Shown: positions 1-10,291, counted from the stretch's first letter. The stretch is DNA of 64,000 bases from Halarcobacter sp. (GCF_963675975.1 NZ_OY780939.1:1054001-1118000); one strand, 5' to 3'. Made by a program: numbers and translations. The notes: generated by a model from the sequence alone, not told the origin.

Positions 1-231
1 GGAATTCTTTTCGCAATATTCGCACACTACACATTTAATGATTCAACAAAAGCATTTTTAACAACAGGTTTTTTAGGTGCACTAACTACTTATTCAACAT
101 TTGCTATAGAGAGCTTTTTTCTTCTACAAACTTCATTACTTTTGGGTATAACAAATATGGCATTAAATCTATTTGGAACAGTACTAGCTGCAGCTAGTGG
201 ATATAAATTAATCTACATTTTTCTTAAGTAA
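1..231 (+). CDS. crcB: FluC/CrcB fluoride channel, C-terminal part (5' end outside window)
   Basis: This is the last 76 residues of an open frame that runs in from the left edge and stops with TAA at 229-231. The segment GFLGALTTYSTFAIESF matches the conserved core of FluC/CrcB channels, where a glycine-rich turn leads into a T-T-x-S-T-F helix that lines the fluoride pore. Two hydrophobic segments flank it, as expected for the third and fourth helices of this roughly 120-residue, dual-topology dimeric protein of the inner membrane. The family exports fluoride. The start and promoter are outside the window, so regulation (for example a fluoride riboswitch) cannot be judged. Family assignment is fairly sure from the core motif alone. 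Confidence 0.8.
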   Translation, partial: GILFAIFAHYTFNDSTKAFLTTGFLGALTTYSTFAIESFFLLQTSLLLGITNMALNLFGTVLAAASGYKLIYIFLK

Positions 232-284
232 AAATTTAAAAATCATCAAATTTGACACAAGTCATTTTTTTTAAGCTTCAAAAA

Positions 285-298
285 GATATAATAATTGT
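285..298 (+). promoter_or_regulatory. Probable promoter -10 box for tatA-argS
   Basis: TATAAT lies at 287-292 in an AT-rich leader, 32 bases before the tatA ATG. A TTGACA at 252-257 is too far upstream (29 bases) to be its -35 element. Campylobacterota sigma70 promoters usually lack a clear -35, so the -10 alone is plausible. Confidence 0.5.
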
Positions 299-324
299 TA
301 AAAATTAGAAATTAAGGATTTAAT

Positions 325-552
325 ATGGGTATGCCAGGTGGTATTGAATGGGTAATTATTGCCTTAGTAGTATTACTATTATTTGGTGGTAAAAAGATTC
401 CAGAACTTGCAAAAGGTTTAGGAAGTGGTATTAAAAACTTCAAAAAAGCTGTAAAAGAAGATGAAGAAGTAGTTTCAACAGATAAATCTGAAGAGATTGA
501 AAAAAAAGCTGAAGTAAAAGAAGAAGAGCCAAAAGAAAACAAAACTGTATAA
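325..552 (+). CDS. tatA: Sec-independent translocase subunit TatA
   Basis: A 75-residue TatA/E-type component of the twin-arginine translocase, which moves folded proteins across the inner membrane. The protein has a short periplasmic N-terminus, one hydrophobic helix (about residues 7-20), the [14 protein letters not shown] hinge with the family's F-G-x-x-x-x-P motif, an amphipathic helix, and a highly charged Glu/Lys-rich tail from about residue 42. This is the normal TatA architecture and length. The ATG at 325 has an AAGGA sequence at about the right distance. tatA next to argS is also the arrangement known in Campylobacter jejuni. Only 12 bases separate it from argS, so the two are probably cotranscribed. 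Confidence 0.93.
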   Translation: MGMPGGIEWVIIALVVLLLFGGKKIPELAKGLGSGIKNFKKAVKEDEEVVSTDKSEEIEKKAEVKEEEPKENKTV

Positions 553-564
553 AAGAGAAGATAA

Positions 565-2154
565 TTGCAAAAAATAGTAAAAAATTATATTGAATCAGTT
601 TTAGAAAAAGAGATTGTTTTAGAAAAACCAAAAGATATCTCTTTAGGTCATTTTGCAACTCCTGCAGCATTTTCATTAGCTAAAGAGCTTAGAAAGTCTC
701 CTATGATAATTGCTGATGAATTAGCGGCAAAATTTGTAGATGATGAGATGTTTGAAAAAGTTGAAGCTGTAAAAGGGTTCTTAAACTTTAAGTTATCTAA
801 CATATTTTTGGAAAAACTTTCAAAAGAAGCATTGTTAAAAAAAGAAAACTATGCTAAAAGCGATGAAAAGAAAGAATCAATCTTACTTGAATATGTAAGT
901 GCAAATCCTACAGGACCTTTACATATTGGCCATGCTAGAGGTGCAGTTTTAGGTGATGCATTAGCCAGAGTTGGAAGACATCTTGGATATGATATTACAA
1001 CAGAATATTATGTAAATGATGCCGGTGCCCAAATGGATATGCTTGGATTATCAGTTTCACTAGCAGGACGAGATTTTATCTTAAAAGAAAATGTTGATTA
1101 TCCAGAAACATATTATAGAGGTGATTATTTAGTAGATATTGCTCAAAAGATTTTTGAAGAGTATGGAGAAGAGATTTTCCATGACGAATCAAGATTTAGA
1201 GAGATGGCTGAGATTGCTAAAAATGATGTTTTAAAAATTATCGTTAAAGATTTAAAAGATACAGGTATTGAATTTGACAATTTTGTATCAGAAGCATCAC
1301 TATATGATTCATGGCTAAAAACAAAAGAGGTATTACTTGAAAATGGTTCTTTGTATGAAAAAGAGGAAAAACTATTTTTAAAATCAACACTTCATGGAGA
1401 TGATTCAGATAGAGTTGTAGTAAGAGAAAATGGAATACCAACATATTTAGCTGGTGATATTATTTATCACAAAGATAAATTTGATAGAGGTTATGATCAT
1501 TATATAAATATTTGGGGTGCAGATCACCATGGATATATTAAAAGAGTTCATGCTGCAATAGAATTTTTAGGTGAAGATTCAAAAAAACTTGAGATTTTAC
1601 TTTCACAAATGGTTCAATTACTTAAAGGTGGTGAGCCATACAAAATGAGTAAAAGAGCAGGTAATGTAATCTTAATGAGTGATATTGTTGAGGAGATAGG
1701 ACCAGATGCCTTAAGATTTGTATTCTTAACAAAAAAAAGTGATACTCATTTAGAATTTGATCTTGATATGTTAAAAAATCAAGATAGTTCAAATCCTATC
1801 TTTTATATTAATTATGCATATGCTAGAATTAATCAAGTTTTCAAAAAAGCTGAAAAAGAGTTTTCTGATGTTTTAGATATCTCTTATGAAGGTTTAAATG
1901 ATGATTCATTAAACTTAGTTTACGAATCTTTACTTTTACCGACAGTTTTAGAAGAAGCTTTCCTTAAAAGAGATATGCAAAAGATAACTGATTATCTTTA
2001 CTCTTTGGCATCTTCTATTCATAGATTTTACAATCAATATAAGATTGTAGGAAGTGATGAAGAAGAAAAGTATTTAAAAGTTTTAAGTCTATGTGCTTTA
2101 AGTATTAAAGTGGCTTTAAATATTTTAGGAATAAAAGAAAAAGAGGTTATGTAA
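565..2154 (+). CDS. argS: Arginyl-tRNA synthetase
   Basis: A 529-residue class Ia arginyl-tRNA synthetase, which charges tRNA-Arg in the cytoplasm. The N-terminal Add1 domain (about 1-80) precedes the catalytic Rossmann fold. The HIGH signature is ANPTGPLHIGHARG around residues 113-126 and the KMSK loop is at 360-363. The C-terminal DALR anticodon-binding domain ends in a helix-rich segment. Length is typical of Campylobacterota ArgS. Translation appears to start at a TTG (565): it follows AGAGAAG closely and the encoded N-terminus MQKIVKNYIE is family-like. The gene follows tatA and ends in a TAATG overlap with a small membrane-peptide gene. Confidence 0.96.
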   Translation: MQKIVKNYIESVLEKEIVLEKPKDISLGHFATPAAFSLAKELRKSPMIIADELAAKFVDDEMFEKVEAVKGFLNFKLSNIFLEKLSKEALLKKENYAKSDEKKESILLEYVSANPTGPLHIGHARGAVLGDALARVGRHLGYDITTEYYVNDAGAQMDMLGLSVSLAGRDFILKENVDYPETYYRGDYLVDIAQKIFEEYGEEIFHDESRFREMAEIAKNDVLKIIVKDLKDTGIEFDNFVSEASLYDSWLKTKEVLLENGSLYEKEEKLFLKSTLHGDDSDRVVVRENGIPTYLAGDIIYHKDKFDRGYDHYINIWGADHHGYIKRVHAAIEFLGEDSKKLEILLSQMVQLLKGGEPYKMSKRAGNVILMSDIVEEIGPDALRFVFLTKKSDTHLEFDLDMLKNQDSSNPIFYINYAYARINQVFKKAEKEFSDVLDISYEGLNDDSLNLVYESLLLPTVLEEAFLKRDMQKITDYLYSLASSIHRFYNQYKIVGSDEEEKYLKVLSLCALSIKVALNILGIKEKEVM

Positions 2155-2282
2155 TGAAATGGGCAATTATTATTTTAGCTTTGATTATCGGCTATGCGTT
2201 GTGGACTGGCAATACAGGCGGCGCTAAAGATGCAGCAAGTAATTATAATAAATTATTGTCAGGAAGACCAGCAGCACAATAA
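2154..2282 (+). CDS. 42-residue single-pass membrane peptide, unknown function
   Basis: A small gene that starts in the argS stop codon (TAATG, ATG at 2154) and ends with TAA at 2280-2282. The product has 42 residues: a hydrophobic helix MKWAIIILALIIGYALWTG, then a soluble tail rich in small residues (GGAKDAASNYNKLLSGRPAAQ in two parts). AGAGG lies about nine bases upstream of the ATG, inside argS. The translational coupling, ribosome binding site and immediate downstream terminator make a real gene likely. I do not recognise the family. It could be a small membrane regulator or a partner of an unknown membrane complex; nothing in the sequence decides this. Confidence 0.6.
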   Translation: MKWAIIILALIIGYALWTGNTGGAKDAASNYNKLLSGRPAAQ

Positions 2283-2305
2283 TAAAAGAGTTTAACTCTT
2301 TTATT
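2281..2305. terminator. Bidirectional terminator between argS operon and rsfS
   Basis: Perfect 10-bp stem AATAAAAGAG / CTCTTTTATT with loop TTTAA. It lies between convergent genes and overlaps the rsfS stop. A/T-rich flanks on both sides allow termination in both directions. Confidence 0.7.
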
Positions 2306-2630
2306 ATTGATTTTTATTGTCTAGTTCTTTTAGAAACTCTTCTATAGTATATTTTTCTCTATATTTTTCACTTAATAAATGAATAAATATATCACCTAAA
2401 TCTATAACAGTCCAATTTTCGTCATCATCAACTCTTAAAAACTCTTCACCTTGAGGTTTTAAATCAGTTCTTAAATAGTTTAATAATGCAAATGCATGTT
2501 TAGGATTTAATGTTGTTGCAATAACAACATAATCAACAATATACTCTTTTGAAGTTAAATCAATAATTTCAACATTTTTTGCTTTTTTACTAGTTAAAAT
2601 TGATTTTATATTTTCTAATCTTTTGTTCAA
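2304..2630 (-). CDS. rsfS: Ribosomal silencing factor RsfS
   Basis: A 108-residue RsfS/Iojap-family protein. The family binds ribosomal protein uL14 and blocks joining of the ribosomal subunits when nutrients are short. The conserved stretches are visible: DYVVIATTLNPKHAFALLNYL, then GEEFLRVDDDENWTVIDLGD and the IHLLSEKYREKYTIEEF end, which correspond to the family's D-x-x-V-I-A, G-E-x-x-x-x-W-x-x-x-D-x-G-D and R-x-x-Y-x-L-E-x-x elements. The start is a TTG at 2630-2628 that overlaps the nadD stop by four bases (TTGA), so translation is probably coupled to nadD. rsfS next to nadD is a common bacterial pairing. Confidence 0.92.
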   Translation of the reverse strand: MNKRLENIKSILTSKKAKNVEIIDLTSKEYIVDYVVIATTLNPKHAFALLNYLRTDLKPQGEEFLRVDDDENWTVIDLGDIFIHLLSEKYREKYTIEEFLKELDNKNQ

Positions 2631-3178
2631 ATCTTACCTTCTTTATTCCAAATTTTTTTAATATCTTTTCTAATCCTCTTTGGTATATACTCTAAATTAA
2701 AAGTATTTCTAAGCTGAGTAGAACTAATCTTAATATTTACTTTTAGTTTCTTAACTTTATCTTTTTTAGAATATTCAATCCCATCTCTTGTAACAACAAT
2801 AAGTGTAACAAGTTTTTTTATCTCTTTATAGCTATCCCATAAATGGAAACTACTATAATTGTCTGCACCAATTACTAGATATAACTTTTCTGGATTGTAT
2901 TTTTCAATAATGTGTCTAATTGTTTCTATGGAATAAACAGGTCTTTCTTTGTTTATTTCATAAGGTGAAACCAACACTTTTTCTTTTTTTGAAAAAAGCT
3001 TTTTCAAAAGTTTATATCTAACTTTTGCATCTAAAAAAGATCTTACTTTCAAGGGATTTAAATATGCAGGTACTACAATTAAAAGATCAATATCAACTTT
3101 TTTTAATATCTTTTTTACAATAGTTTGATGACCTATGTGAGGTGGGTCAAAACTACCACCAAAAATTGCAATATGCAC
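2627..3178 (-). CDS. nadD: Nicotinate-nucleotide adenylyltransferase
   Basis: A 183-residue NadD, which joins nicotinate mononucleotide and ATP to make deamido-NAD in the NAD synthesis pathway. The N-terminus IAIFGGSFDPPHIGH holds the nucleotidyltransferase G-x-F-x-P-x-H-x-G-H motif, and the C-terminal KISSTQLRNT corresponds to the I-S-S-T-x-I-R motif of the family. Length is normal. The frame begins with GTG at 3178-3176; the motif starts only a few residues later, which leaves little room for another start. It is the first gene of a two-gene minus-strand unit with rsfS and is divergent from gapA. The 89-bp gap should carry both promoters. Confidence 0.94.
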   Translation of the reverse strand: MHIAIFGGSFDPPHIGHQTIVKKILKKVDIDLLIVVPAYLNPLKVRSFLDAKVRYKLLKKLFSKKEKVLVSPYEINKERPVYSIETIRHIIEKYNPEKLYLVIGADNYSSFHLWDSYKEIKKLVTLIVVTRDGIEYSKKDKVKKLKVNIKISSTQLRNTFNLEYIPKRIRKDIKKIWNKEGKI

Positions 3179-3224
3179 TTAATTTTGCCTTTGAAATATG
3201 ATTAAATAATATTATAGCAACATT

Positions 3225-3240
3225 TTGATAAAATATCTAC
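3225..3240 (+). promoter_or_regulatory. Possible -10 region for the gapA-pgk-tpiA-fabI operon
   Basis: TTTTGATAAAAT at about 3223-3234 contains a TG-x-x-A-A-A-A-T extended -10-like element, 34 bases before the gapA ATG. Weak match, given as the best candidate in the divergent nadD-gapA gap. Confidence 0.3.
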
Positions 3241-3267
3241 CGATTTTATAAATACAAAAGGGAAGAA

Positions 3268-4266
3268 ATGGCTGTTAAAGTTGCAATTAATGGATTTGGT
3301 AGAATAGGTAGATGTGTAGCAAGAATAATTGAAAAAAGAGATGATGTTGAACTTGTTGCTATAAATGATACTGCTACTACTGAAATGTTAGAATATATTA
3401 CAAAATATGATACAGTACATGGTACATTCGATGGTGAAGTAAAAGTTGAAGATGGTTATTTAATTATGGGTAAAGTAAAAGCAAAACTTTATTCAACAAG
3501 GGATGCGAAAGAATTAACTTTTACAAAAGATTGCGGGGCAGAAATTATTTTAGAATGTACAGGAGCTTATTTAACTCAAGAAAAATGTCAAGTTCACTTA
3601 GATAATGGTGCAAAAAAAGTTGTAATGAGTGCACCAGCTAAAGATGATACACCAACTTTTGTAATGGGAGTAAATAATGAAGAGTATGAAGGTCAAGCAA
3701 TTATCTCTAATGCTTCTTGTACAACAAACTGTTTAGGACCAATAGCAAAAATTATTGATGATGAATTAGGTATTGAAAAAGGTTTAATGACTACAATTCA
3801 CTCATACACAAATGATCAAAATATTTTAGATGTAAAACATCAAAAAGATAAAAGAAGAGCAAGAGCAGGTGCTCAAAATATGATTCCTACAACAACAGGT
3901 GCAGCTAAAGCTATGAAATTAATTATGCCACAATTAGATGGTAAATTACATGGTCAAAGTGTGAGAGTTCCAACTCCAAATGTATCTATGGTAGATGTTA
4001 ACTTTGTTGTTAAAAAGCAAGTTACAAAAGAGGATCTTAACGCTTTACTAGAGATGAAAGCAAAACAATTAGAAGGGATTGTAGCTATTGACAATGATAT
4101 GATGGTATCTTCAGATTTAGTTGGAAATACAAATTCATCAATTGTAGCATCTGATTTAACACAAGTTATTGGTGGAGATATGATTAAAATCATGACTTGG
4201 TATGATAATGAATGGGGATATTCGAGTAGATTAGTTGATATGGCTATTTACGTATCAGATAAATAA
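3268..4266 (+). CDS. gapA: Glyceraldehyde-3-phosphate dehydrogenase
   Basis: A 332-residue GAPDH that interconverts glyceraldehyde 3-phosphate and 1,3-bisphosphoglycerate. The dinucleotide-binding loop is NGFGRIGR near residue 8. Asp34 in AINDTAT suggests NAD rather than NADP use. The catalytic cysteine is Cys151 in [10 protein letters not shown], and the C-terminal [15 protein letters not shown] helix is present. Length is standard. GGGAAG gives a good ribosome binding site before ATG 3268. It is first in a tight run gapA-pgk-tpiA-fabI (gaps of 11, 2 and 1 bases), an order also known in Campylobacter jejuni. In organisms without a full upper glycolysis this set works mainly in gluconeogenesis; that is context, not shown here. 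Confidence 0.97.
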   Translation: MAVKVAINGFGRIGRCVARIIEKRDDVELVAINDTATTEMLEYITKYDTVHGTFDGEVKVEDGYLIMGKVKAKLYSTRDAKELTFTKDCGAEIILECTGAYLTQEKCQVHLDNGAKKVVMSAPAKDDTPTFVMGVNNEEYEGQAIISNASCTTNCLGPIAKIIDDELGIEKGLMTTIHSYTNDQNILDVKHQKDKRRARAGAQNMIPTTTGAAKAMKLIMPQLDGKLHGQSVRVPTPNVSMVDVNFVVKKQVTKEDLNALLEMKAKQLEGIVAIDNDMMVSSDLVGNTNSSIVASDLTQVIGGDMIKIMTWYDNEWGYSSRLVDMAIYVSDK

Positions 4267-4277
4267 GGGGGAAATTT

Positions 4278-5474
4278 ATGAAGCTTCAAGAGATTAAAAA
4301 TATTGATATAGATGGGAAAAGAGTATTTATTAGATGTGATTTTAATGTTCCAATGGATGAATACAATAATATCACAGATGATAGAAGAATAAGAAGTGCA
4401 TTAAATACTATTAGATATTGTATTGATAGAGATTGTTCTATAATCTTAGCTTCTCACTTTGGAAGACCAACAGAACCTGGAGAAGAAAAATATTCACTTA
4501 AACCTGTTGCTAAAAGATTACATACTCTTTTAAAACAAGATATTAAAATGGCAAAAAATGTTGTAGAAGATGACACTATTGAAATGGCTAAAAATTTAAA
4601 GCCAGGTGAAATAATGCTTCTTGAAAATTTAAGATACAACTCTGGTGAAAAAGCAAATGATAAAGATTTTGCTCAAAAACTGGCATCTATGTCTGAAATT
4701 TATATAAACGATGCTTTTGGAGTTTCTCATAGAGCTCATGCTTCTGTTGAAGCTATTACAGAATTTTTTGATATTAAAAATAAAGCAGCTGGATTTTTAT
4801 TGGCAAAAGAGATTAAATTTTTCCATAATATTGTTGAAAACCCAAAAAGACCTTTTGTTTCAATTGTTGGGGGTTCAAAAGTATCTGGAAAACTTGAAGT
4901 TTTACATAACCTAATCACTAAAGTTGATAAAATCTTGATTGGTGGAGGTATGGCATTTACTTTCTTAAAAGCTCAAGGTTATGAAGTTGGTAAATCTTTA
5001 GTTGAAGATGATTTAATTCCTGAAGCTTTAAAAATTATTGAAGAAGCAAAAGAGCTTGGAGTTAAACTATATCTTCCTGTAGATGTTGTTGCAGCTGAAG
5101 CTTTTGATGCAGAAGCAATTGCAAAACTTGTAACAGTTCAAGAGATTCCTGAAAGCTGGATGGGACTAGATATTGGACCTGCAACTGCTCAATTATTTAG
5201 ATTAGCTTTAGGAGATGCAAATACAATACTTTGGAATGGACCAATGGGTGTTTATGAAATGGAAAAATTTGCAAAAGGAAGTACTAGAATCTCTAATACT
5301 GTAGCTCAATCATATGCAACAACTGTTGTTGGTGGTGGTGATACTGCTGACTTAGTTAGAGTAACAGGAGATGAAGAGGATATGACATTTATCTCAACAG
5401 GTGGTGGTGCTTCACTTGAATTAATCGAAGGAAAAGTTTTACCAGGTGTTAAAGCTTTAGTTTTAGAGGATTAA
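4278..5474 (+). CDS. pgk: Phosphoglycerate kinase
   Basis: A 398-residue phosphoglycerate kinase, which transfers phosphate between 1,3-bisphosphoglycerate and ADP. The N-terminal [10 protein letters not shown] segment and ASHFGRP bind the phosphoglycerate substrate. [11 protein letters not shown] and [17 protein letters not shown] lie around the hinge, and the C-terminal GGGDTADLV and [13 protein letters not shown] loops bind nucleotide. Length and motif order are normal for a single-domain-pair bacterial enzyme. GGGGGAAATTT before the ATG gives a ribosome binding site. Two bases separate it from tpiA. Confidence 0.97.
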   Translation: MKLQEIKNIDIDGKRVFIRCDFNVPMDEYNNITDDRRIRSALNTIRYCIDRDCSIILASHFGRPTEPGEEKYSLKPVAKRLHTLLKQDIKMAKNVVEDDTIEMAKNLKPGEIMLLENLRYNSGEKANDKDFAQKLASMSEIYINDAFGVSHRAHASVEAITEFFDIKNKAAGFLLAKEIKFFHNIVENPKRPFVSIVGGSKVSGKLEVLHNLITKVDKILIGGGMAFTFLKAQGYEVGKSLVEDDLIPEALKIIEEAKELGVKLYLPVDVVAAEAFDAEAIAKLVTVQEIPESWMGLDIGPATAQLFRLALGDANTILWNGPMGVYEMEKFAKGSTRISNTVAQSYATTVVGGGDTADLVRVTGDEEDMTFISTGGGASLELIEGKVLPGVKALVLED

Positions 5475-5476
5475 GA

Positions 5477-7151
<1,675 letters not shown>

Positions 7152-7161
7152 TTTGAAAATG

Positions 7162-7203
7162 AAGTTTTAAATTTAAATTCTTAGGAATTTAGATTTAAAA
7201 TTT
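7162..7203. repeat. AT-rich hairpin upstream of lysA
   Basis: Arms of 19 bases (7162-7180 and 7185-7203) with only two mismatches, both of the wobble type on one strand, and a TTAG loop. It sits just after the larger palindrome and 20 bases before the lysA ATG. There is no run of T after it in the plus direction, so it is not a standard terminator. It may be a processing site or an attenuator-like structure in the lysA leader. Confidence 0.5.
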
Positions 7204-7223
7204 TAAAAAAGTATAGGAAAATT

Positions 7224-8432
7224 ATGAGTATAAATTTCAAAGAATTAGCAAACAAATATCAAACACCTTATTATGTGTATGATTTTGATTATATTTCAAA
7301 TCAATACAATGAATTAAAAGGGGCTTTTAAAGCTAGAAAATCACTTATTGCGTATGCAGTAAAAGCAAATTCAAATTTATCTGTTATTAAACATCTTGCA
7401 AAGCTTGGAGCTGGAGCTGATTGTGTTTCTATTGGTGAAGTAAAAAGAGCATTAAAAGTTGGTATTGCTCCATATAAGATTATATTTTCCGGTGTTGGGA
7501 AAATCGATGATGAGATTAGACAAGCACTTGAATTAGATATTTTGATGATAAATGTAGAAAGTGCAGCAGAGCTTGATAGGGTTGAGCTTATTGCCAAAGA
7601 ATTAGGTAAATGTGCAAGAATCTCTATTAGAGTTAATCCAAATATTGACCCACAAACACATCCATATATCTCAACTGGATTACATGAAAATAAATTTGGT
7701 GTTGATATTGATACAGCAAAAAGAATGTATATCCAATGTAACAACTCTGAAAATCTTGACCCTGTTGGGATTCATTGTCATATTGGTTCGCAATTAACAC
7801 AATTATCACCTATAAAAGAATCTGTAAAAATTATTGCTGATTTAGTAAGAAATTTAAAAGCTATTAAAATAGAACTTTCTTTTATGGATATTGGTGGTGG
7901 TCTTGGAATCATTTATGATGATGAAAAACTGATTGATACAAATGAGTATGCACAATCTGTTTTAGAAACAATGTTTGGTCTTGATATCACTGTTGTTTGT
8001 GAGCCAGGAAGATTTATGGTTGGAAATGCAGGTACATTTGTAACTAAAGTTTTATATGAAAAAGTAAATGGTGAAAAAAGATTTGTTATTGTAGATGGAG
8101 CTATGAATGATTTAATTAGACCATCTTTATATAATGCTTACCATAAGATTGAAGTTTTAAATGATAATAAAGAGTTTAGTGATTGTAATTTAGTTGGACC
8201 TGTTTGTGAAAGTGGTGACTTCTTTGCAAAAAATGTTGAACTTCCAAAAACTCAACACAATGATTTAGTAGCAATTTATAGTGCAGGAGCATATTGTTTT
8301 ACAATGGCAAGTAACTATAATACAAGAGGAAGAGTTGCTGAGATTGCAATTGAAAATGGGCAAGATAGACTTATTAGAAAAAGAGAAACTTTTGAAGATA
8401 TTATAGCTTTAGAAGAGGAGTTTATAAAATAA
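7224..8432 (+). CDS. lysA: Diaminopimelate decarboxylase
   Basis: A 402-residue fold-type III PLP enzyme that decarboxylates meso-diaminopimelate to lysine, the last step of lysine synthesis. The PLP lysine is Lys47 in AYAVKANSN. The glycine-rich GGGLGI loop, the EPGRFMVGNAG phosphate site and CESGDFF with its active-site cysteine follow in the expected order, and AGAYCFTMASNYN lies near the C-terminus. Length is normal. TATAGGAAAATT before the ATG gives a weak ribosome binding site. It is the first gene of the run lysA-HAD-pheA-hisC-dxs, which matches the Campylobacter jejuni order apart from the missing fliFGH genes before dxs. Confidence 0.96.
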   Translation: MSINFKELANKYQTPYYVYDFDYISNQYNELKGAFKARKSLIAYAVKANSNLSVIKHLAKLGAGADCVSIGEVKRALKVGIAPYKIIFSGVGKIDDEIRQALELDILMINVESAAELDRVELIAKELGKCARISIRVNPNIDPQTHPYISTGLHENKFGVDIDTAKRMYIQCNNSENLDPVGIHCHIGSQLTQLSPIKESVKIIADLVRNLKAIKIELSFMDIGGGLGIIYDDEKLIDTNEYAQSVLETMFGLDITVVCEPGRFMVGNAGTFVTKVLYEKVNGEKRFVIVDGAMNDLIRPSLYNAYHKIEVLNDNKEFSDCNLVGPVCESGDFFAKNVELPKTQHNDLVAIYSAGAYCFTMASNYNTRGRVAEIAIENGQDRLIRKRETFEDIIALEEEFIK

Positions 8433-8436
8433 ATCA

Positions 8437-9216
8437 ATGAATAAAGGTTTTTTTATAGATGTACAGGGAACTTTAATTGATGATATTGATAAGAGTCCAA
8501 TTAAAGGTGCCTGTGAATTTATTGAGTATTTAAATAATAAAAACATACCTTATGTGGTAATTACTAATAATAGTAAAAATAAAAGTGAAGATTTTATTGA
8601 AGAGTTAAAACAAAAAGGTTTTGACATAAAAAATTATATTGATCCTTTTTATATTTTAAAAGAGGTTTTAACTAATAAAAAAATTGCTGCATTTGGTACA
8701 GATAAGTTTTTAAAAGTTTTACAAACAATGGGATATGAAATCGATTTTGAAAATTTTGAATCTTTAATTGTATCAATAAAAGAAGATTACACAAATGAAG
8801 ATTATGCAAAAATGATTGAATGTGCTTTAAAAACTGATAATCTAATAGCTATGCATGGAACATCTATTTATAGTAAAAATGGTAAAAGATATCCAGGTGT
8901 TGGAGCTATTATGAGTATGGTTAAATTTGCAGTAAATAAAGATTATGAGATTGTTGGTAAACCTAGTTTAAATTTCTATGAGAAAGCTAGAAAATTGATT
9001 AATTTGGATTTTAAAGATATTACTGTTATAAGTGATGATATGATTGGTGATTTACTTGGGGCTCAAGAGTTAGGAATGAAAACAAACTTAGTATTAAGTG
9101 GAAAAACTAGAACTAAAGAAGAGATTGTAAGTACTCTAGAAAAAGATAAATTGCCAAATGAAATATATAATGATATGAGTGAGATTTTAGATAGTTTAAA
9201 AGAAGGTGTAGTATGA
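8437..9216 (+). CDS. HAD-superfamily protein, NagD-like (IIA), with altered motif I
   Basis: A 259-residue haloacid-dehalogenase fold protein of the NagD-like IIA group. Motif I is FIDVQGTLID: the nucleophile Asp8 is kept, but the second Asp (position +2, the general acid/base of phosphatases) is Gln10. Motif II is VITNNS, motif III has Lys in VGKPS, and motif IV is ISDDMIGDLLGAQ with the metal-binding aspartates. The cap of about 120 residues lies between motifs II and III. A phosphatase of this design would be impaired, so it may be a non-hydrolytic or specialised enzyme. It lies four bases after lysA and overlaps pheA by four bases. An equivalent gene sits at this place in Campylobacter. 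The substrate is unknown. Confidence 0.85.
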   Translation: MNKGFFIDVQGTLIDDIDKSPIKGACEFIEYLNNKNIPYVVITNNSKNKSEDFIEELKQKGFDIKNYIDPFYILKEVLTNKKIAAFGTDKFLKVLQTMGYEIDFENFESLIVSIKEDYTNEDYAKMIECALKTDNLIAMHGTSIYSKNGKRYPGVGAIMSMVKFAVNKDYEIVGKPSLNFYEKARKLINLDFKDITVISDDMIGDLLGAQELGMKTNLVLSGKTRTKEEIVSTLEKDKLPNEIYNDMSEILDSLKEGVV

Positions 9217-10280
9217 GTGAAAAGGGCTTAAAAGAGTTAAGAGATAAGTTAGATTCTATAGATAATGAACTTTTAAAACTTATAAATGAGAGAATGGAAA
9301 TAGTTCATCAAGTTGGTGTTGTAAAAGCACACAGTGGTGGAGCTATTTATAGGCCAGAGAGAGAAAAAGCTATTATAGATAGACTTGATTCTTTAAATGA
9401 AGGAAAACTAAATAGAAAAGCTATTGAGGCTTTATTTCTAGAAATATTTGCAATCTCTAGAAATATTGAATTACCTGAAAATATTGCTTATCTTGGACCT
9501 GAAGGAAGCTTTACTCATCAAGCTGCAGAAACTAGATTTGGAGCAATGAGCTCTTATATTTCAATTGGTTCTATTAAAGGTGTTTTTAGAGAAGTAAGTA
9601 CAAAAAAAGCTAGATTTGGGGTTATTCCTATCGAAAATTCTTCAAATGGGATAGTAAGTGATACCTTAAATTGTCTAAGCACATATAATCTAAAAATTAT
9701 TGCAGAGGTGATTTTAGATATTCATCATACTTTTGCAACTACTTGTGACAAAGTTACAGATATAAAAAGAATTTATTCAAAAGATATAGCTTTTGATCAA
9801 TGTCATAATTTTTTAGAAAATTTTGGTTTAGATGAGGTTGAACATATTCCAGTTGAATCTACTACAAAAGCTGCAAAGTTAGCATTAAATGAACCAAATA
9901 GTGCTGCAATATGTTCACATGTTGGAGCAAAACTTTATAATCTTCCAATTTTGTTTGAAAATATTGAAGATAAAGATAATAATAAAACTAGATTTTTTAT
10001 AGTAAGTGATTTTGAAAATGCACAATCAGGGAATGATAAAACATCAATTTTAGTTAAATTTCCTAATACACCTGGTGCCTTAGTTGACTTTCTATTAGAT
10101 TTTAAAAAAGAAGGTATAGATTTAACAAAAATTAAATCTCATATTGTTGAGGGTGTTTCTATTTTCTTTATTGATTTTAATGGTCATAAAGATGATGAAA
10201 ATATAAAAAGAATTTTTAATAAACATAAAGATAGTATCAAATTCTTAGGTTCTTACGTAAAAGAAATTGATGATATATAA
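9213..10280 (+). CDS. pheA: Bifunctional chorismate mutase / prephenate dehydratase
   Basis: A 355-residue fused enzyme that makes phenylpyruvate from chorismate in phenylalanine synthesis. Residues 1-90 form an AroQ chorismate mutase (LRDKLDSIDNELLKLINERM). From about 92 the prephenate dehydratase domain begins with IAYLGPEGSFTHQAA and includes the catalytic TRFFIVSD segment. The C-terminal ACT domain (about 275-350) starts with the GAL motif (PGALVDFL). The usual E-S-R-P phenylalanine-binding motif is here LTKIKSHIVEG, so feedback control may be altered. The ATG overlaps the HAD stop (ATGA), indicating coupled translation. Confidence 0.95.
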   Translation: MSEKGLKELRDKLDSIDNELLKLINERMEIVHQVGVVKAHSGGAIYRPEREKAIIDRLDSLNEGKLNRKAIEALFLEIFAISRNIELPENIAYLGPEGSFTHQAAETRFGAMSSYISIGSIKGVFREVSTKKARFGVIPIENSSNGIVSDTLNCLSTYNLKIIAEVILDIHHTFATTCDKVTDIKRIYSKDIAFDQCHNFLENFGLDEVEHIPVESTTKAAKLALNEPNSAAICSHVGAKLYNLPILFENIEDKDNNKTRFFIVSDFENAQSGNDKTSILVKFPNTPGALVDFLLDFKKEGIDLTKIKSHIVEGVSIFFIDFNGHKDDENIKRIFNKHKDSIKFLGSYVKEIDDI

Positions 10281-10291
10281 AAGAGGATAAA

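Noticed and set aside
252-257. TTGACA taken as a -35 element for tatA
   Set aside because: It is 29 bases from the TATAAT at 287-292, too far for one promoter.
7301-7744. 147-codon open frame on the minus strand
   Set aside because: Lies wholly inside lysA, which has all family motifs; no ribosome binding site, and its composition follows the antisense of a coding gene.
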